DNA of 64,000 nt from Salipiger pallidus (GTDB lineage Bacteria; Pseudomonadota; Alphaproteobacteria; Rhodobacterales; Rhodobacteraceae), in contig NZ_BMJV01000008.1 in the NCBI RefSeq assembly GCF_014643635.1, positions 103,493-167,492 on the forward strand, written 5' to 3'. The translations under genes were made by a program, and so were the position numbers. The notes below the pieces were generated by a model. It was not told the origin of the DNA. It ran no database searches and saw only the letters and a program-made list of their open reading frames with translations. Below are positions 51,074-59,973 of this stretch, piece by piece. Numbering within the stretch: position 1 is the first letter of the stretch; every line of letters starts with the position of its first letter.

Positions 51074-53362
51074 ATGAGCCGTTTCGCCGCCCCCATTGCC
51101 GAACAGATCTGGGACATGAAGTACCGCTTCAAGGAGGCGGACGGCACCCCGATCGACGTGACCGTCGAAGACAGCTGGCGCCGAATCGCCCGCTCGCTCG
51201 CCTCCGTCGAAAAGGACGCCAAAGGCTGGGAAAAGACCTTCTACGAGGCGCTCGAAGATTTCCGGTACCTCCCGGCCGGTCGCATCACCTCGGGCGCGGG
51301 CACCGCGCGTTCGGTCACCCTGTTCAACTGCTTCGTCATGGGCACGGTTCCCGACAGCATGGCCGGCATCTTCGACATGCTCAAAGAGGCCGCGCTGACC
51401 ATGCAGCAGGGCGGGGGGATCGGTTATGATTTCTCGACCATCCGTCCCAAGGGCGCACACGTCGCCGGCGTCGCTGCCGACGCCTCCGGCCCGCTGTCCT
51501 TCATGGACGTGTGGGATGCCATGTGCCGCACCATCATGTCCGCCGGCTCGCGCCGCGGCGCGATGATGGCCACCATGCGCTGCGATCACCCGGACGTGGA
51601 ACAGTTCATCTCGGCCAAGTCCGACAGCGCGCGGCTGCGCATGTTCAACCTTTCGGTCCTCGTCACCGACCCGTTCATGGAAGCGGTCAAGGCGGACGGC
51701 TCCTGGGATCTGGTCTACGACGGCAAGATCTACCACACGGTCAAGGCGCGTGATCTTTGGAACAAGATCATGAAGGCGACCTATGATTACGCCGAGCCGG
51801 GCGTGATCTTCATCGACCGCATCAACAAGGCGAACAACCTCAACTACATCGAGCAGATCGCCGCCACCAACCCCTGCGGCGAGCAGCCCCTGCCGCCCTA
51901 CGGCGCCTGCCTGCTTGGATCGATCAACCTTGCGCGCCTCGTGTCGAACCCGTTCGAGGCCGATGCCGAGATCGACGATGCCGAGCTCGAGCGCCTTGTC
52001 GCCACCGCCGTGCGCATGATGGACAACGTGGTCGACGCCTCGCGCTTCCCGCTGCCCGCGCAACAGGAAGAGGCGCAGAACAAGCGTCGCATCGGTCTTG
52101 GCGTGACCGGCCTTGCGGACGCGCTGCTGATGAAGGGCCTGCAGTACGGCACCGAAAAGGCAGCGGCGCAGGCCGAAGCCTGGCTGCACCGCATCGCCCG
52201 GGCGGCCTACCTTGCCTCGGTCGAGCTGGCCAAGGAAAAGGGCGCTTTCCCGCTCTTTGACGCCGAGAAGTACCTCGCGTCGGGCAACATGATGAACATG
52301 GATGACGACGTGCGCGAGGCCATCCGCGAACACGGCATCCGCAACGCTCTGCTGACCTCGATCGCGCCCACCGGGACGATCTCGCTTTACGCAGGCAACG
52401 TGTCGTCGGGGATCGAGCCGGTCTTTGCCTACGCCTACAAGCGCAAGGTGCTCCAGAAGGACGGCACCCGCACCGAGGAAGAGGTGGTCGACTACGCTGT
52501 GCAGATGTGGCGCGACAAGTTCGGCGATGCCGAGCTGCCGGAGTATTTCGTCAACGCCCAGACCCTTGATCCGCAGGCGCACGTGCGCATGCAGGCAGCT
52601 GCCCAGAAGTGGATCGACAGCTCCATTTCCAAGACCATCAACTGCCCCGAGGATATCTCGTTCGAGGCGTTCAAGGACGTCTACATGCAGGCCTACGAGA
52701 CCGGCTGCAAAGGCTGCACCACCTACCGGCCGAATGACGTGACGGGGTCGGTTCTGTCGGTGTCCGAGGACAAGCCCAAGGCCCCCGAGGTCGTCGCGAC
52801 CTCTGCCGCCGAGCCGAACGAGCCCCATGGCGACGTGATCTACATGGCCGATCCGCTGGACCGTCCGCAGGCGCTGGAAGGGCAGACCTACAAGCTGAAG
52901 TGGCCCGACAGCGAGCACGCCATCTACCTGACGATCAACGACATCATCGTCAGCGGTCATCGCCGTCCCTTCGAGGTCTTCATCAATTCGAAGAACATGG
53001 AGCATTACGCCTGGACCGTCGCGCTGACGCGGATGATCTCGGCCGTGTTCCGTCGCGGCGGAGACGTGTCCTTCGTGGTCGAGGAGCTGAAAGCGGTCTT
53101 CGATCCGCGCGGCGGTGCCTGGGTTCAGGGCAAGTACATCCCCTCGATCCTTGCCGCGATCGGCGGTGTGATCGAGCGTCACCTTGTGGCGACCGGTTTT
53201 CTTGAAGGCGAGGGCATGGGCCTCAAGTCCGACCCGCAGGCGCAGGTCGTGAATCTCGACGCCCCGCGCGGCAAAGCCTGCCCGTCCTGCGGCCAGTTCT
53301 CGATGATGATGGTCGAGGGTTGCATGACCTGTTCGAGCTGCGGCCACTCAAAGTGCGGCTAA
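51074..53362 (+). CDS. nrdJ: Adenosylcobalamin-dependent ribonucleotide reductase (class II)
   Basis: A 762-residue reductase that makes deoxyribonucleotides with a B12 radical, independent of oxygen. FNCFVMGTVPDSMAGIF carries the first redox Cys, and ATNPCGEQPLPPYGACLLGSINLARL the thiyl-radical Cys region. TSIAPTGTISLYAGNVSSGIEP is a family hallmark. The C-terminus holds CPSCGQ and CMTCSSCGHSKCG, zinc-finger-like Cys pairs, the last of which also regenerates the active site. The length fits the shorter alphaproteobacterial form. Upstream (50948-50972) two imperfect TGCA-A/T-rich repeats 13 bp apart could be regulator sites, but no B12 riboswitch is visible. Confidence 0.95.
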   Translation: MSRFAAPIAEQIWDMKYRFKEADGTPIDVTVEDSWRRIARSLASVEKDAKGWEKTFYEALEDFRYLPAGRITSGAGTARSVTLFNCFVMGTVPDSMAGIFDMLKEAALTMQQGGGIGYDFSTIRPKGAHVAGVAADASGPLSFMDVWDAMCRTIMSAGSRRGAMMATMRCDHPDVEQFISAKSDSARLRMFNLSVLVTDPFMEAVKADGSWDLVYDGKIYHTVKARDLWNKIMKATYDYAEPGVIFIDRINKANNLNYIEQIAATNPCGEQPLPPYGACLLGSINLARLVSNPFEADAEIDDAELERLVATAVRMMDNVVDASRFPLPAQQEEAQNKRRIGLGVTGLADALLMKGLQYGTEKAAAQAEAWLHRIARAAYLASVELAKEKGAFPLFDAEKYLASGNMMNMDDDVREAIREHGIRNALLTSIAPTGTISLYAGNVSSGIEPVFAYAYKRKVLQKDGTRTEEEVVDYAVQMWRDKFGDAELPEYFVNAQTLDPQAHVRMQAAAQKWIDSSISKTINCPEDISFEAFKDVYMQAYETGCKGCTTYRPNDVTGSVLSVSEDKPKAPEVVATSAAEPNEPHGDVIYMADPLDRPQALEGQTYKLKWPDSEHAIYLTINDIIVSGHRRPFEVFINSKNMEHYAWTVALTRMISAVFRRGGDVSFVVEELKAVFDPRGGAWVQGKYIPSILAAIGGVIERHLVATGFLEGEGMGLKSDPQAQVVNLDAPRGKACPSCGQFSMMMVEGCMTCSSCGHSKCG

Positions 53363-53678
53363 CGCGGTAGGATCCTATAGTCAGAGAAAGCAGATGAATG
53401 CGCAAACGGAAGCATAAGTCTGCGCAAGGGGTGTCAATGGTGAAACGTATCGCCTGGTGTCCTTGGGCTACTCTCTGAAAGACGGTGACAGAGGCGCTGG
53501 GGCAGACGCTCCGGCGCCTTTCGCGTATGAAGGGGATGTGCGGTTCGTGGCATGAAGCGGGGGATCTGGCGGAGGGCCGTTGTGCCCTCCCTGTAAGAGC
53601 CTGAGCATGGCGCAGTGGGGCTGGCTTGCGATGGTGAGACCCTGGACACGAGGTCGCTTAGAAGCAGTGGGAACTCTG
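53363..53678. other. nrdJ downstream region, island edge
   Basis: No gene of useful length. TGCGCAA occurs twice at about 53399-53432. A terminator-like hairpin lies at 53492-53522. This is the left border of a stretch of orphan genes; no attachment site or integrase is recognised. Confidence 0.4.
53492..53522 (+). terminator. Probable terminator of nrdJ
   Basis: AGGCGC pairs with GCGCCT, with further GGGC/GCTC pairing inside, followed by TTTCG. It lies 130 bp after the nrdJ stop. Confidence 0.5.
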
Positions 53679-53927
53679 ATGAAGACCATTAAGCCGACGC
53701 AAGCTGTCGCTACGATCCTCAGCCGATATCAGCGTCGGAGAAATTGTCAGGTGCCCGTCACAGCAACAGACGTCTACGCCGATACCCTTGCTCGCGTCTG
53801 TGGAGACGACGTTGACCTCGACCCGGTCGAACGGGGCCTCATCCACCTCAAGCGCCACAAGGTGATTTCCGGCCGAAGACTGGTCACCCTTCTTGCTCGC
53901 CACCAGCGGGAGATCAGATCTGAGTGA
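53679..53927 (+). CDS. Small hypothetical protein
   Basis: An 82-residue basic protein (MKTIKPTQAVATILSRYQRR...). It contains the well-formed segment VTATDVYADTLARVCGDDVDLDPVERGLIHLKRHKVISGRRLVTLLARHQREI, which looks like a helical domain. No family is recognised. A weak GGGA site precedes the ATG. It is the only plus-strand gene in the island. Toxin-antitoxin antidote or regulator are guesses without support. Confidence 0.5.
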   Translation: MKTIKPTQAVATILSRYQRRRNCQVPVTATDVYADTLARVCGDDVDLDPVERGLIHLKRHKVISGRRLVTLLARHQREIRSE

Positions 53928-54280
53928 CGCCTCCCGAGGGCTTCCCGGGGTACTGGGCTTAAAACCAGATACCAATACACGAAGCGTCATCACTCTTGGG
54001 AGCGAATGGTTTGCTTCAAGGGGCCATAGTCATTGCTCACGTCCGGCGCTGCATGATGATCTGCCTTGGCGCGAAGGGCGGGGAGCAGACTTTCGCCGAG
54101 GGTGCATCATCCCTCGCTTCAATGACGCGGCATCCTGGGAAAGGTTGGCTTCCCGACTTTCGCCGGGGGGCTCACATCATGCTTCAGTGAGATGAACGCT
54201 GCGCAACCTTAAACGTTTTGCGAGATAGCCGGATTTCTTAACATGAATACGGTGTTATATTGATGTGGTCGGATTCTTCT
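53928..54280. other. Intergenic region with a short direct repeat
   Basis: No gene is supported. The 25-base sequence at 54072-54096 recurs with three mismatches at 55083-55107, on the other side of the DUF2971 gene. The last 80 bases are AT-rich. Confidence 0.5.
54072..54096 (+). repeat. 25-bp direct repeat, left copy (DUF2971 flank)
   Basis: Starts CGAAGGGCGGGGA and ends TTCGC. It matches 22 of 25 bases with 55083-55107 in the same orientation. The two copies bracket the DUF2971 gene. Confidence 0.65.
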
Positions 54281-55015
54281 TTATACAACATTTGAAAACT
54301 TCAGTTGGTAGCTATCGATTCTCATTTTATAGACTGGAATTTTGATCGCCCTTATTCTCCGAATGATCGTCTTCCTCTCCTCATCCTCAACTCTCGCGCC
54401 AATATAAACGGCAGATACGGCTGAAATATTCTAATATCTCTGTTTGCCTTGATTTATCGAGAACACGCGCCACTCTCGCTCTTGGGACCAGCGCAACGTC
54501 TTGTATGAAAGGGACAACTTTGCTCTCTCCTCCGGCGTCTCTGAATTTCGCAGTAAGACTGGAGGATCTTCGCTGTAGTTCATTTTGACAATGTCGATAT
54601 CGCTCGCAAGGCCGGATATCAAAGAGATAGTCCTGTATGAAATGCAGATGCCTTTGAAGTTATTGGCGTAATGCGCCCACATGGTTTCGTGATTCTTGAT
54701 TTCAGAAAACGAGGCTATTCCCATCGAGCCGACCGCTTGCTCAACTTTTGCCTTAACCGCCTGACTGCTGCGGCCTTTGGAAAGCATAGTGCTGAGTCGA
54801 TGCCCCCCTTCCATAGGGTCGTTCAAGGTCGTGTGGCCGGCGCAAAAGATATAGCCTTCCTCGATAGCCTTGAGTTCACGGTCGATTGTTTCTTTGTCGA
54901 TGCGGCGGTATCGGAAGAGTCGGCTGGGCCTTGCATAAGTAACTATCTGTGCCAAAATTCTTCTCTCTTTGAACACGGGGTGAATGGTAAGCATGGATGA
55001 TATGTCCGACGTCAA
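54281..55015 (-). pseudogene. DUF2971 family gene with in-frame amber stop
   Basis: A DUF2971 protein: LFRYRRIDKETIDRELKAIEEGYIFCAGHTTLNDPMEGG and ASFSEIKNHETMWAHYANNFKGICISYR are the family signatures, and WSQEREWRVFS follows. The frame stops at TAG (54431-54433) after residue 194 but continues for 50 more codons as SAVYIGARVEDEERKTIIRRI...IPVYKMRID, which is the normal C-terminal part of this family, ending TAA at 54281. A single nonsense codon thus separates two halves of one 244-residue protein. Base composition is clearly more AT-rich than the core genes, suggesting transfer. Some DUF2971 genes occur in defence islands. Confidence 0.8.
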
Positions 55016-55082
55016 TAACTCTGGTCCCTGCGAGGCGAGCAGAAACTGCTTATTTGAGCAGCATCACTGCGAGCCATCAACA

Positions 55083-55107
55083 CGAAGGGCGGGGATCTGA
55101 CCTTCGC
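55083..55107 (+). repeat. 25-bp direct repeat, right copy (DUF2971 flank)
   Basis: The partner of 54072-54096, just upstream of the DUF2971 start and 63 bp before the end of the ATPase gene. Confidence 0.65.
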
Positions 55108-55169
55108 AGCACGCGCGAAAAGCGGAAGCGAGCCGCACTTTTCAAAATAGCCTCAGCTGTCTTTGAAAC

Positions 55170-57647
55170 TTATTTTCCCTTGAGGTTAATGTTTATCGAC
55201 TGGCAATCGCACCTCAGCTGCACTGAACTCCCTTTTCTAGGGACGACGTAGGGCAAAGTTCCACATTTCTCGTTCGAGCAACGCATGCTGTCGAGTAGAA
55301 GCTTGTATGCAGCGGTGACTTTCTTGAATTCGCCGCTCTCAAAATTTTCCCATTCGTTGAAATGAACTGATGGATTGATAGCCCATTGTTCAACGTATGT
55401 TGCTGCAGTCAACGCATTCGATTCGTCACGTTTTTCCGTGAGTTTGCTCTTCTCTTCGTCGTTACCCCAATGGGCGGCGGCTTTGATCCCTTTATCGAGG
55501 CGGTTTTGCCAGCGCTTTAGGACGGGCGGCAGCAGATCGCCAAGGTCGTAATGGCCGTCCCCGCGAAACTCCACTTGAGCGCGGAGATTGTCGGCAAGGA
55601 CAGTGGCGATGTATTCGAGGTAACGGCGTAGGAGCCAGGCCGCGCGCGGCACATCGTTCTTGTCGAGCTGCTGGTCGATCTCCGTCCAAATATCGTGATC
55701 ATCCCAGATGCGCGGCCCGAACTCCACGCTCCAGCCGCCGAATAGCTGGCTCTTTGCGATCAGCTTCTCGGTTTTCATATACTGCAGCCAGACCCGATCA
55801 TGGGTCGTGAGGATGAACTGCGTGTTTGGGAACTTCGTCTTGAGTAGGCGACACACCTCACGGCGATGGCCTGTATCGACGGACATCATCACATCGTCGA
55901 GCACGGCGAAGGTAAACTTGTCCCCGAGCGTGTGCTGCATCAGCGAAAGATAGAGGCACAGTCCCATCCCGTCCTGGTGTCCTTCGCTGTGATATGCGCC
56001 AGGCGGGAACGTGCCCCTGCCGTAGAAGTCCACATTGAAGCTCAGCTTTGCGGGTTCGGCCTTGAGTTCTCCGACAAACTTGCCCTCATCGTCGTTGATG
56101 GCCTTGTAAAGCGCTGTGAACTCCTTCGCGACAGCATCGTAAATATCCTCCAGCACGTCGTTCGAGGTCTGTACATAATGATCATAGACCTTCTCAGCCG
56201 CGGTGCTGCGCTGCGCGCTTTCCTTGGCGGAGCGGTTCGCTTCGATCAGGCGGACATAGCGTTCCTGTAGCACCGTCAGGAACTGGATTGCCTTATCTTT
56301 GGCGGAGCTGTCGGGCAGCGCCGTGACGGCCTTGCGTATCTCTTCAAGCAGGGCCTGAACCTCACGGGGTAATGCCCACCAGGCGTCCTGCATGGTGGTG
56401 ATCGCGGGGTCGAGCTGCGCGTGATCCTCACTGAAGTCTTTGATTGTGGTCAAAATCTGTTTCAGCCGCGCCGCATATGTGCCCAGCGTCGCGGTCGCGA
56501 CGGCAGGTTTCAGCGTCTTGGCATAGTTCGCTACTATGCGCAGATCGGCGATGCGGTCTTTGACGGCTTGCTCGATGGTCTGGAAATCCGTGTCCAGCTT
56601 CTTCAGGATCTTGCCGATGGCATCGCTGCTGATTAGCTTTTCTTCAAGATGGGCGCGCAGCGCCTCGGACTCCCACGGCGTATCGCAAAGCGGACACACT
56701 TCGCTCTCGTCACTGACGAACTCCAGCCCCTTAGTGATGAAGCCATGCTGCCGCGCCAGGGTCAGCGCAGCGCGGTCCTCTTTTAGCGTGTTCAGCGCCA
56801 TAAGCGCATCGCTGCGTGCGCCGGACAGTGCCTCGGGCTCGTCTTGCGCGGCACTCTCGGTCAGAGCCTTGATGTCAGCCAGCGCGACGGATTTGACCAG
56901 AGCGGACTGCTTGCCCCCTTCGTCCTCCTTCTCATCCTCCACTGCGCCTATGAAGATGGTTTCGGGCGTCAGTTCCGTGAGGTCGGGGAGCCCGAGCCTC
57001 TTGCGGTGTTCATTGGCCTTCTCCAGCACGGTTTCACGTTTGAGCGTGTCAACTCCAAGAGCGGTTTTGAGGTCTTGTTCCGCTTTGCGCTTCGCGCCCG
57101 TCGCGTCTCTCGTCTCCTTGGTAGCGTTATTTTTGAATGTGTTCAGCGCTTTACGCAAATCTCCGATGCGATCAAGGCGCAAGAGATTCTGCACATCGGT
57201 CGAGCGCTGCGACGGCGGCGTGATGATGTATTTGGCGATCTCGCGTCGCGAAAGCGCAAACTCGGGATGGGCCTGCAAGCTGGAGACGATCTCCTCCTCG
57301 GCTCCGCCGGAGGGCGTGACGCGCACCTGCTTCGGAGACTTGACCGACCGCGCGATGATCACGTCCTTGCCGAGCGAGGGAATATACGCTGTGATCTCGA
57401 CCTTGGCCTTCTCGGGTGCGGTTCGGCTATCGACATGCGGGCCATGCTTGCCGACGCTGAGTTCTCCCTGACCCTGTCCCGACAAGCGGGTCAAACTGCC
57501 CGTGAGGCAGAATTCTATAGCATCGACAACGCCGCTCTTGCCCGTTCCGTTCGGCCCACATAATCCGAAATTCTTGCCGCCCAGATCAAGCGTGAGGTCT
57601 TTGATCCCACGAAACTCTTCAATGTGGATTGTCTTAAGCCGGATCAT
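55170..57647 (-). CDS. SMC/RecF-like AAA ATPase with CxxC hook and Cys-rich C-terminal domain
   Basis: An 825-residue protein. Walker A is GPNGTGKS (31-38) after IHIEEFRGIKDLTLDLGGKNFGL. A coiled-coil arm runs from about 165 to 505, interrupted by CPLC (318-321), placed like a zinc hook. The ABC signature is SEGHQDGMGLCLYLSLMQ (554-571), Walker B TFAVLDDVMMSVD (579-591) and H-loop TTHD (614-617). The extra C-terminal 170 residues are helical (WLLRRYLEYIATVLADNL; NPSVHFNEW) and end with CSNEKC and LRCDC, a probable metal site. Such ATPases are common in anti-phage systems and DNA repair. It overlaps its small upstream partner gene by 4 bases. Confidence 0.85.
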   Translation of the reverse strand: MIRLKTIHIEEFRGIKDLTLDLGGKNFGLCGPNGTGKSGVVDAIEFCLTGSLTRLSGQGQGELSVGKHGPHVDSRTAPEKAKVEITAYIPSLGKDVIIARSVKSPKQVRVTPSGGAEEEIVSSLQAHPEFALSRREIAKYIITPPSQRSTDVQNLLRLDRIGDLRKALNTFKNNATKETRDATGAKRKAEQDLKTALGVDTLKRETVLEKANEHRKRLGLPDLTELTPETIFIGAVEDEKEDEGGKQSALVKSVALADIKALTESAAQDEPEALSGARSDALMALNTLKEDRAALTLARQHGFITKGLEFVSDESEVCPLCDTPWESEALRAHLEEKLISSDAIGKILKKLDTDFQTIEQAVKDRIADLRIVANYAKTLKPAVATATLGTYAARLKQILTTIKDFSEDHAQLDPAITTMQDAWWALPREVQALLEEIRKAVTALPDSSAKDKAIQFLTVLQERYVRLIEANRSAKESAQRSTAAEKVYDHYVQTSNDVLEDIYDAVAKEFTALYKAINDDEGKFVGELKAEPAKLSFNVDFYGRGTFPPGAYHSEGHQDGMGLCLYLSLMQHTLGDKFTFAVLDDVMMSVDTGHRREVCRLLKTKFPNTQFILTTHDRVWLQYMKTEKLIAKSQLFGGWSVEFGPRIWDDHDIWTEIDQQLDKNDVPRAAWLLRRYLEYIATVLADNLRAQVEFRGDGHYDLGDLLPPVLKRWQNRLDKGIKAAAHWGNDEEKSKLTEKRDESNALTAATYVEQWAINPSVHFNEWENFESGEFKKVTAAYKLLLDSMRCSNEKCGTLPYVVPRKGSSVQLRCDCQSININLKGK

Positions 57648-57865
57648 GCGCCGTCTCCTATCGCACCATTCTTCTCATCTTCGGGCGGCGGAAATAGCGC
57701 GGTGCTGATCTCGTCCGGTTTAGGGGCCTTGCCGCTCCGCAGTAGTGCATCCAGCCGGTCTGCCGCATCGTCTTCGATGGCCTCGTCCGCCTTCATCACC
57801 TCAAGGAACTTCTTCAATACCTTCTCAAGTGTGGGTGAAATTGGCGGGCCTTGATCTCGATCCAT
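57644..57865 (-). CDS. Small helical partner protein of the SMC-like ATPase
   Basis: A 73-residue protein, MDRDQGPPISPTLEKVLKKFLEVMKADEAIEDDAADRLDALLRSGKAPKPDEISTALFPPPE..., with one strong amphipathic helix and a proline-rich tail. An AGGAG site precedes the ATG; the frame is also open to 57955. Its stop overlaps the ATPase start (ATGA), so the two products are made together and probably interact. No known family is recognised. Confidence 0.75.
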   Translation of the reverse strand: MDRDQGPPISPTLEKVLKKFLEVMKADEAIEDDAADRLDALLRSGKAPKPDEISTALFPPPEDEKNGAIGDGA

Positions 57866-58014
57866 TGACAATTGAACTCCTGGTAGATCTAGTCCCATGT
57901 TTGTTGGCCCTAGACGTAAAATACAACAAATATTGCCCCCGGCTATACCACGCAAAATACTGGCCAGTGGCTATACATATTTGCTCTGCGGTGCAGCGGA
58001 AGGTGGTCTGACCT

Positions 58015-58032
58015 AGGTCGGCTTTGGGCCGG
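58015..58032 (+). repeat. 18-bp direct repeat, left copy
   Basis: AGGTCGGCTTTGGGCCGG. It matches 15 of 18 bases with 58915-58932 in the same orientation; the two copies bracket the gene at 58145-58717. Confidence 0.45.
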
Positions 58033-58144
58033 CCGTGCCGCTGTGCCTGGGCGACCTCGCATGCGCCGCTGCTACGTCGCAGCATGACCGGTTCGAGTCC
58101 AAGCCGCCGTTCGTGTACTCTTGCAGCAGAGAAGGGGATGCGCC

Positions 58145-58717
58145 TCAGGACGATAGAGGGTGCAGAAGCAGCCCGTCTTCCAGCTCTACGTAACATTCGA
58201 TGTTGCTACGGATTTTTTCGAAAACCTGTGGAAGGTATTCAAAAAGATCATTCATCTTCAAATCATGCCCTGGGAAGCCATGATATCGGCTGAGGTAGCA
58301 GATCATTTCCGACCGGTCATCCGCTGGCATCGTCACCAGCGGATCAGACACCCCGTAGTTCCAAAAATTCGTTAGGTGGATGAACTTCGAACTGTATTCG
58401 TACGCCAAGGATACCCACGAGTGATTGTTCTTGGCGTAAGTGTGAAATTGGACATCGCGGATGTCCGTAAGTTTCCCCTTGGCGGTGCATCGTTGCCAGC
58501 GTGAACCCGAAAGGGCCTCCCGGCACAGTTCATCGCGATCTGCGAGGGGGACAGAGAAGGCCAAGTAATCAACTCGAATGAGGTTATCGATTTCCTGCCG
58601 GATGACCGCGGCGCAGGCACCGTATAGTCCCTGAGCGTATAGCATTCCGAAGGCCTGATTGTGTTCACGCGAGCGTTTCTCGACGAGGCGCATATATGAT
58701 CTGAGGTTCTCATGCAT
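58145..58717 (-). CDS. Hypothetical protein, possibly all-helical (HEPN-like)
   Basis: A 190-residue protein rich in charged and aromatic residues. It starts MHENLRSYMRLVEKRSREHNQAFGMLYAQGLYGACAAVIRQEIDNLIRVDYLAF, where the ACAAVIRQEIDNLIR helix and the later YSSKFIHLTNFW segment resemble HEPN- or AbiV-type helical proteins of defence islands. No catalytic R-x4-6-H motif is certain. Composition is less GC-rich than the core genome. It precedes the small-protein/ATPase pair on the same strand with a 279-bp gap. Confidence 0.6.
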   Translation of the reverse strand: MHENLRSYMRLVEKRSREHNQAFGMLYAQGLYGACAAVIRQEIDNLIRVDYLAFSVPLADRDELCREALSGSRWQRCTAKGKLTDIRDVQFHTYAKNNHSWVSLAYEYSSKFIHLTNFWNYGVSDPLVTMPADDRSEMICYLSRYHGFPGHDLKMNDLFEYLPQVFEKIRSNIECYVELEDGLLLHPLSS

Positions 58718-58914
58718 TTCGCTTCGCCTTTCTCAACTCGATCCCGCGCAGCGACGCTGGCCTTTTGAGGTTTCACATCATTGGCTCAGGCTGCCCCACG
58801 GTGCAATGGCCGCTTCAGTCCGCGCTGCTTACCTCGACTTCTGATCACATGCTGCACGAGCTCACATATGACCGGTTCGGGGAAGCTGCACCGGAGCGAC
58901 GACCTCTGTTGCCA

Positions 58915-58932
58915 GGGTCAGCTTCGGGCCGG
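58915..58932 (+). repeat. 18-bp direct repeat, right copy
   Basis: GGGTCAGCTTCGGGCCGG, partner of 58015-58032. The surrounding 58718-59013 contains no supported gene. Confidence 0.45.
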
Positions 58933-59013
58933 GAGCAGCGGCGCTTCCGGCTGAGGTCCCACGCCTGCGCATCACGCAGCCCCTAGCCGACTCGCGAAGG
59001 TCTTGAGGCGAAG

Positions 59014-59388
59014 TCACCTCGCCGATGTATCGTCAGCCGCTATCGAGAGGAGGGCTTCAAAGAGCCCTGGTTCAAGCCAATTCCTGTCTTCCAGAACCTC
59101 TGCATCGACAACGCTCGGCTGACGCTTCAGCTCTGTCAGGCCAGCCGCCATGATGCGTGACATGCGATATCCGCCGCGTCGGCATAGATAGACGGAACCT
59201 GATCGACCAAGGAAGCGGTATGCGCGGTCGTCCGCATGAACGGTTTGGATGCCTGAGTTTATTCGCCAGGCATCCCCGTCGAGATAACCACCGTGCCAGC
59301 CGCCTAATACTCTGAGCTGAGTGAAAGTTCTGTCCCGCGTCGCCAACGAAACTTTCAGGATCACCCAGTCGTCAGGTGAATACTCCAT
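59014..59388 (-). CDS. Hypothetical protein
   Basis: A 124-residue protein. YSPDDWVILKVSLATRDRTFTQLRVLGGWHGGYLDGDAWRINSGI and GRSGSVYLCRRGGYRMSRIMAAGLTEL suggest a compact beta-rich domain of a kind seen as an orphan in Rhodobacterales. No function is known. The start at 59388 follows GGAG; a start at 59403 or 59442 is also possible. It lies 232 bp downstream of the frameshifted gene on the same strand and may be the last gene of that operon. Confidence 0.6.
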   Translation of the reverse strand: MEYSPDDWVILKVSLATRDRTFTQLRVLGGWHGGYLDGDAWRINSGIQTVHADDRAYRFLGRSGSVYLCRRGGYRMSRIMAAGLTELKRQPSVVDAEVLEDRNWLEPGLFEALLSIAADDTSAR

Positions 59389-59620
59389 GTGCCGTTTCTC
59401 CATAGTGCATTTTCGGTAGTGCGATATCTGGGGGCGTGACACCGCTGGCCAGGTTTGAAGCCCGATGCAAGGAGTGCATCGAGGTTAGCGCTCGGCGTGC
59501 TGTGAAACACGGATGGCCGGAGGCTCTTGGGGGTCCAGTCTTAGATCGACTGAAGTGCTGGCCAAGTGGCCTGGCCTGTCTCGCAAGTGGTGTGCCTCGC
59601 GTGGCGAAGCCGCTCGTGAC

Positions 59621-59973
59621 CTACTTGTCGTCGAACGGAGCCAGGATCGTTCTCAAGAACTCATATGTCTCTTCCGCCACGTCCTCCGCAGCTGAAGCAG
59701 GCAGGTCGTGATACCAGAACGACATTGGCAGGGTTTCTTGAATCCAAGCGGGCTCCCCGTAGGTGTTGCGGAGACGAGTGATAAATTCCGCAAACTCGGC
59801 CTCATGGGCTTGATGGCTTGGCTCCGGGGGCCAGTAAGTTTTTCGCAGTGAACGAAGACAGTGCATTTTTCGCCCAGAACCAGCGCGTAAATGCATGGGA
59901 TCTGATGAGCTTCGCAGTAGTTGGCATGATCCGTCACATCATGGCGGTCATATGTCGTGATGAGGTATTTCAT
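59621..59973 (-). pseudogene. Small protein gene with a frameshift at a five-base homopolymer
   Basis: The first frame starts at 59973 (MKYLITTYDRHDVTDHANYCEAHQIPCIYALVLGEKCTVFVHCEKLTG) and overlaps the TniQ-like stop. After GGCCCCCGG (about 59830-59838) the sensible sequence moves to another frame: PEPSHQAHEAEFAEFITRLRNTYGEPAWIQETLPMSFWYHDLPASAAEDVAEETYEFL. Joined, these give a protein of about 117 residues. The slip sits in a C5 run, so it is a real mutation, a programmed shift, or a sequencing error. No family recognised. Confidence 0.65.

Noticed and set aside
50927..53347. Upstream extension of the DUF1489 frame over nrdJ (950 codons in total)
   Set aside because: Homology begins at the TTG at 50926; the rest is antisense to nrdJ.
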